Shown: piece by piece, positions 8,721 to 11,094 of the stretch
Layout of the letters: each line of letters begins with the position of its first letter
Position numbering within the stretch: position 1 is the stretch's first letter
DNA from: Candidatus Cloacimonadota bacterium
Lineage (GTDB): Bacteria > Cloacimonadota > Cloacimonadia > JGIOTU-2 > B8-G9
Direction: 5' to 3'
Assembly: GCA_003647765.1 (NCBI GenBank)
Contig: QMNM01000023.1
Span: 1 to 11,094 of the forward strand
DNA length: 11,094 nucleotides
The notes under the pieces: generated by a model
Databases searched by the model: none
Seen by the model: only the letters and a program-made list of their open reading frames with translations
What the model was told of the DNA's origin: nothing
Position numbers and translations under genes: made by a program

Positions 8721-8785
8721 CACCACGTTAGACCCTTAGGTTGAGACACTGTTTTTCTGTTAAAATTTTAATTATCTAACTGGTG
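8721..8785. repeat. Long-loop inverted repeat
   Basis: CACCACGTTAG at 8721-8731 pairs with CTAACTGGTG at 8776-8785, giving 10 base pairs with a single bulged C (8726). The loop of 44 bases is AT-rich in its right half. On the minus strand the stem is followed by AACGGTTTTTAT, so it could help termination, though the loop is long for an intrinsic terminator. Confidence 0.4.
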
Positions 8786-8829
8786 TAAAAATAAACTCGA
8801 CTCGGGTTCTTTGAACTCGAGTCGGGTTT
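8783..8829 (-). terminator. Strong terminator-like hairpin downstream of the MnhD-like gene
   Basis: Positions 8793-8809 and 8813-8829 form a 17-pair stem with only two G-T pairs and a 3-base loop, by far the strongest hairpin in the window. On the minus strand it is followed by TTTATTTTTA, as expected of an intrinsic terminator for transcripts coming from the mnh genes; on the plus strand no T-run follows. It stands about 290 bases after the MnhD-like stop, which is far for a simple terminator. The two arms are also near-identical direct copies (see findings), so an operator or repeat element is the alternative. Confidence 0.55.
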
Positions 8830-8850
8830 CACGGTATATCGTCTGAAAAT

Positions 8851-8927
8851 GGTTAGTCCTGTATAAGTAGTGGCATTTTGAGATGCTTTATTGATAAATC
8901 ATTCACCACTACTTTTGGGGGACTACC
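8851..8927. repeat. Nested hairpin structure
   Basis: An outer stem pairs GGTTAGTCC (8851-8859) with GGACTACC (8920-8927), leaving one bulged base. An inner perfect 9-base stem pairs AAGTAGTGG (8865-8873) with CCACTACTT (8906-8914). Inside it, ATGCTTTA and TAAATCAT around TTGA form a third imperfect stem. No T-tract suitable for termination follows on either strand. The layered pairing is more than expected by chance and suggests a folded RNA or a palindromic repeat element. Confidence 0.45.
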
Positions 8928-8946
8928 TACAATTTTAGTTGTAGGT
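8925..8946. repeat. 8-base-pair hairpin overlapping the nested structure
   Basis: ACCTACAA (8925-8932) and TTGTAGGT (8939-8946) are perfect inverted copies around a 6-base loop. On the plus strand the stem runs into TTTTAG, a weak terminator-like end. Its left arm shares ACC at 8925-8927 with the outer stem of the neighbouring nested hairpin, so the two cannot both form completely. Confidence 0.4.
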
Positions 8947-9040
8947 TTTAGAAAGGATAGCACACACTACTTCGTCAAAACCTTATAGGGCACACTGAAA
9001 AACGCTGACCAAAGACACCGACACTGATAAAAAGTTAAAA

Positions 9041-9087
9041 TTACTCCGTGTCCTTAAATCTTACTCTGTGTTCTCTGTATCTCTGTG
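9041..9087. repeat. Degenerate CTCTGTG-type tandem repeat
   Basis: TTACTCCGTGTCCTTAAATC (9041-9060) is followed at once by TTACTCTGTGTTCTCTGTAT (9061-9080), two related 20-base units, and CTCTGTG recurs again at 9081-9087. The stretch begins 29 bases beyond the MnhD-like stop. CTCTGTG/CACGGA-rich intergenic repeats are, from memory, common in environmental bacterial genomes, but I cannot confirm copies elsewhere from this window. Confidence 0.5.
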
Positions 9088-9115
9088 GCAATATAGTTAG
9101 TTCGCGATTAAATCC

Positions 9116-10702
9116 TCAACTCATAAGAATCAAAACTATTATTCCTATCAACATCAATAAGAATTTACTGTCAAAAGAAAATCTTTTTTCACCAATCATT
9201 CTTAATAATGAATGCTGTTTAATAACTAATCTGCTTATTAAATAACCAATTATAAAAAAAATAACTGCCTTTACCAAAGATTTAGTACTAAAAAAATATT
9301 TATAAGAATAGTCGTATGCTATTACATTAAATAAACCAAACTTGTAAAATATACCCATTGTAAGACAAAGGATGGCAATTATAGTTATGGATAATTTTTG
9401 TTCGTATTTTATATCAAATTTAGTATTCTTTGATGCACCTGACAAAATGGAAAGAATTTTGAAAAATGAAGCAATTGTCAACAAAGAAGTAAGTTGTATT
9501 AGCCAATAAAAAATAGGATAATCGTGCAATTGATTGCTAATTATAGTTTTGCTGATAAAACCATTAAATAAAGGCATTCCCATTATTGAAAATGAAGCAA
9601 TAATAAGTATCAATGAGAGAAATTTATTTCTCTGCCATAATCCTCTCATATGAAGAATATTTCGTGAATCATATATTCCTATGAGCAAACAAGCACAAAA
9701 AAATAGTAAAGATTTAAATAAAGCGTGATTAACAAAGTGTAGAAATCCACCCAATTGCATATCTTGACTAATTCCCGAAAATCCAATAAGCACATATCCC
9801 ATCTGGGAAATCGTAGAATATGAAAGTAACATCTTAATATCCGTCTGCATTACAGCATAAGTTGCTCCAATCACAGCAGATAATACTCCCAGAACCAAAA
9901 ATAAATCTTGAAAATAAAAGAACTGCCATATTGGACTGAGTTTGTATAAGATAACAATACCTGTTTTGACAATAACTCCAGACAATATCACAGATACAGG
10001 ATGAGGAGCATAAGAATGTGCCTGTGGTAACCAGCTGTGAAATGGTATGATTGCAGCTTTCATCAATGGAATTACTAATAAAAAACCAATACCTACTTTT
10101 ATTATTTTATAATTTAATAATTGAGAAATGTTATTACTTATGTAAGAGATGTTAAAATTGCCAAAGTAATTATAAAAGATCCCAGCACCAAGAAGAAAAA
10201 AGAACATACAGAAATAACTAATAAATAGATATTGAAGAGAACTTCGCAGTGCAAATTTGGTATTTTGATATGAAATCAATAGAAATGAGGAGATAGACAT
10301 TATTTCAAAAAAGATGTATATATTAAAGATGTCGTTTGAGAAATAGATAGCATTTATAGAAAACAGGGAGATAAATAAAATTTTGAAAAAACTATTGTTA
10401 TATTGATGTTTATTAAGGCAGAATATAATTACTGAATTGTAAATTATTTGTGATATAATAATGAAAATCAGAGTTTCTTTTGTTGCTTTTAATTCTATTC
10501 CTAATAATGAGGTATGACTTCCCAATACATAGCTGACTGGTAAATTATGTAATGTCTCTTGAAGAAAATATATAAGCGAAGCGATATTTAATACAAATCC
10601 AGAAATAAGAATTATTCGTCTTTGTTGTAAATTGTCTTTAATAATGAATAGAAGAATAAGTGGTATTAGTGGAGTGATAATCAAAAATATAGGACTATGC
10701 AT
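9116..10702 (-). CDS. MnhD/MrpD-like proton-conducting antiporter subunit (NuoL/M/N family)
   Basis: Integral inner-membrane subunit that moves protons or exchanges Na+ for H+, in an Mrp antiporter or a membrane-bound hydrogenase/complex I-like enzyme. The 528 residues are dominated by about 14 hydrophobic segments. Family landmarks are present: the TM5 glutamate in IFNIYIFFEIMSISSF (E133), the TM7 lysine in PLMKAAIIPFHSWLPQAHSY (K215) with the diagnostic HSWLPQAH, a second lysine in SGVIVKTG (K246), HFVNHALFKSLLFF with H322, H326 and K330, and K385 in NGFISKTI. These line the proton half-channels known in complex I antiporter subunits, so the pump appears intact. The gene follows the MnhC-like gene by 12 bases, the C-D order of Mrp and MBH operons, which favours MnhD over NuoN. 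The start at 10702 has no clear Shine-Dalgarno sequence. No further module gene follows on its 3' side. Confidence 0.88.
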   Translation of the reverse strand: MHSPIFLIITPLIPLILLFIIKDNLQQRRIILISGFVLNIASLIYFLQETLHNLPVSYVLGSHTSLLGIELKATKETLIFIIISQIIYNSVIIFCLNKHQYNNSFFKILFISLFSINAIYFSNDIFNIYIFFEIMSISSFLLISYQNTKFALRSSLQYLFISYFCMFFFLLGAGIFYNYFGNFNISYISNNISQLLNYKIIKVGIGFLLVIPLMKAAIIPFHSWLPQAHSYAPHPVSVILSGVIVKTGIVILYKLSPIWQFFYFQDLFLVLGVLSAVIGATYAVMQTDIKMLLSYSTISQMGYVLIGFSGISQDMQLGGFLHFVNHALFKSLLFFCACLLIGIYDSRNILHMRGLWQRNKFLSLILIIASFSIMGMPLFNGFISKTIISNQLHDYPIFYWLIQLTSLLTIASFFKILSILSGASKNTKFDIKYEQKLSITIIAILCLTMGIFYKFGLFNVIAYDYSYKYFFSTKSLVKAVIFFIIGYLISRLVIKQHSLLRMIGEKRFSFDSKFLLMLIGIIVLILMS

Positions 10703-10714
10703 TATGATCTATTT

Positions 10715-11071
10715 TCAGCAATTGTTATCATTCTGAAAGATTTCTTTCATATCAATGGACCCGAAGTGCTTATGAATTTTGAGTATCAAGGCAAGTGCTA
10801 CACAGCTAGTAGCAAAGCCAATGACAATAGCAGTTAACATCAATGCTTGTGGGACAGGATTCACATATTTTTTATATAATTGATGAATAATAGGTGCAAC
10901 TGCTTCTGTTTTATATCCTAATAGAACAAAGAATAGAATAATACCATTTGACGCAATGTTCATTGAGATAATTTTATTAAGCAAATTTTGTTTATAAATC
11001 ATTCCGAATATGCCTAAAAATATAAGAATTAAAGGCACAATAAAGATTAGTTTTGCTAATAAAATATTCAT
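10715..11071 (-). CDS. MnhC/MrpC-like membrane subunit (NuoK family)
   Basis: Small inner-membrane protein of 118 residues with three predicted helices, the homologue of complex I subunit NuoK in Mrp antiporters and membrane-bound hydrogenases. The decisive motif is VNPVPQALMLTAIVIGFA (about 70-87), matching the DPLPQALxLTAIVIGFA signature of MnhC/MrpC rather than NuoK, followed by the usual charged tail with GSIDM. The loop EAVAPIIHQLYKKY is also typical. The position of NuoK E36 is not a glutamate (ISMNIASNG), as is usual for MrpC. The ATG at 11071 lies 23 bases from the window edge with no clear ribosome binding site visible; AATTACA precedes it. It is probably an internal member of a longer operon entering from the right, with the MnhD-like gene next. 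Confidence 0.88.
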   Translation of the reverse strand: MNILLAKLIFIVPLILIFLGIFGMIYKQNLLNKIISMNIASNGIILFFVLLGYKTEAVAPIIHQLYKKYVNPVPQALMLTAIVIGFATSCVALALILKIHKHFGSIDMKEIFQNDNNC

Positions 11072-11094
11072 TGTAATTTATAATGCAGGAAATT

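Larger units (their letters stand above)
8561..9115. other. 555-base intergenic region rich in inverted and direct repeats
   Basis: The gap lies between the MnhD-like stop and the alr start, both on the minus strand. No ORF here looks coding; the only open frame into it (plus strand, from 9048) mostly runs antisense to the MnhD-like gene. Read from right to left it holds a degenerate CTCTGTG-rich tandem repeat, four hairpins listed separately between 8721 and 8946, a stretch of 10-base periodic repeats, and a candidate alr promoter. The repeats are more GC-rich than the AT-rich spacers between them. It could be a structured noncoding RNA, a long 3' untranslated region, or a cluster of interspersed intergenic repeats. 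Confidence 0.6.

Noticed and set aside
8851-8946. Possible CRISPR array
   Set aside because: There are no regularly spaced identical repeats with unique spacers, and no cas genes nearby; the repeats are inverted stems.
9048-9245. Plus-strand 65-residue open frame at the end of the MnhD-like gene
   Set aside because: Most of it is antisense to the conserved membrane subunit, the start lies in a repeat, and no ribosome binding site is visible.
9116-10702. Reading the large membrane subunit as complex I NuoN or NuoM
   Set aside because: The upstream partner has the MnhC signature and no other nuo genes are visible, so an Mrp/MBH-type assignment fits better.

Overview
The window is an AT-rich bacterial segment (GC about one third by eye) in which every gene I can support lies on the minus strand. 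An outer-membrane protein of the PorV/PorQ type, an Mrp-type cation/proton antiporter module and a full-length primary sigma factor point to a Gram-negative organism. The PorV/PorQ family is most typical of the FCB superphylum and nearby candidate phyla, so a Cloacimonadota-like or related lineage is my best guess. This is inferred from gene content, not from any phylogeny.

In transcription order (right to left): (1) 11071-9116 holds the end of an Mrp/MBH-type membrane module, an MnhC-like subunit followed 12 bases later by an MnhD-like antiporter subunit; any partner genes would lie beyond the right edge. (2) 9115-8561 is 555 bases without a gene. It holds a degenerate tandem repeat, a chain of inverted repeats including a strong terminator-like hairpin, a 10-base periodic repeat and a candidate alr promoter. 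(3) 8548-6635 encodes an alanine racemase with all expected catalytic residues plus an unrecognised C-terminal extension of about 260 residues. (4) 6524-3756 holds a PorV/PorQ-like beta-barrel protein and an exported TPR/S41 peptidase, 33 bases apart and probably co-transcribed. (5) 3643-151 is the dnaG-rpoD pair, the core of the macromolecular synthesis operon, without rpsU next to it. (6) 82-7 is a tRNA with anticodon CAT whose stems carry an unusual number of mismatches.

Functionally the window mixes housekeeping information processing (primase, primary sigma factor, tRNA), cell envelope work (D-alanine supply, outer-membrane barrel, exported protease) and membrane energetics (antiporter subunits). 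I see no CRISPR array, transposase, integrase, toxin-antitoxin pair or defence cassette. The points most worth a second look are the alanine racemase extension, the structured 555-base intergenic region, the mismatched tRNA, and the matching N-terminal segments of two neighbouring exported proteins.
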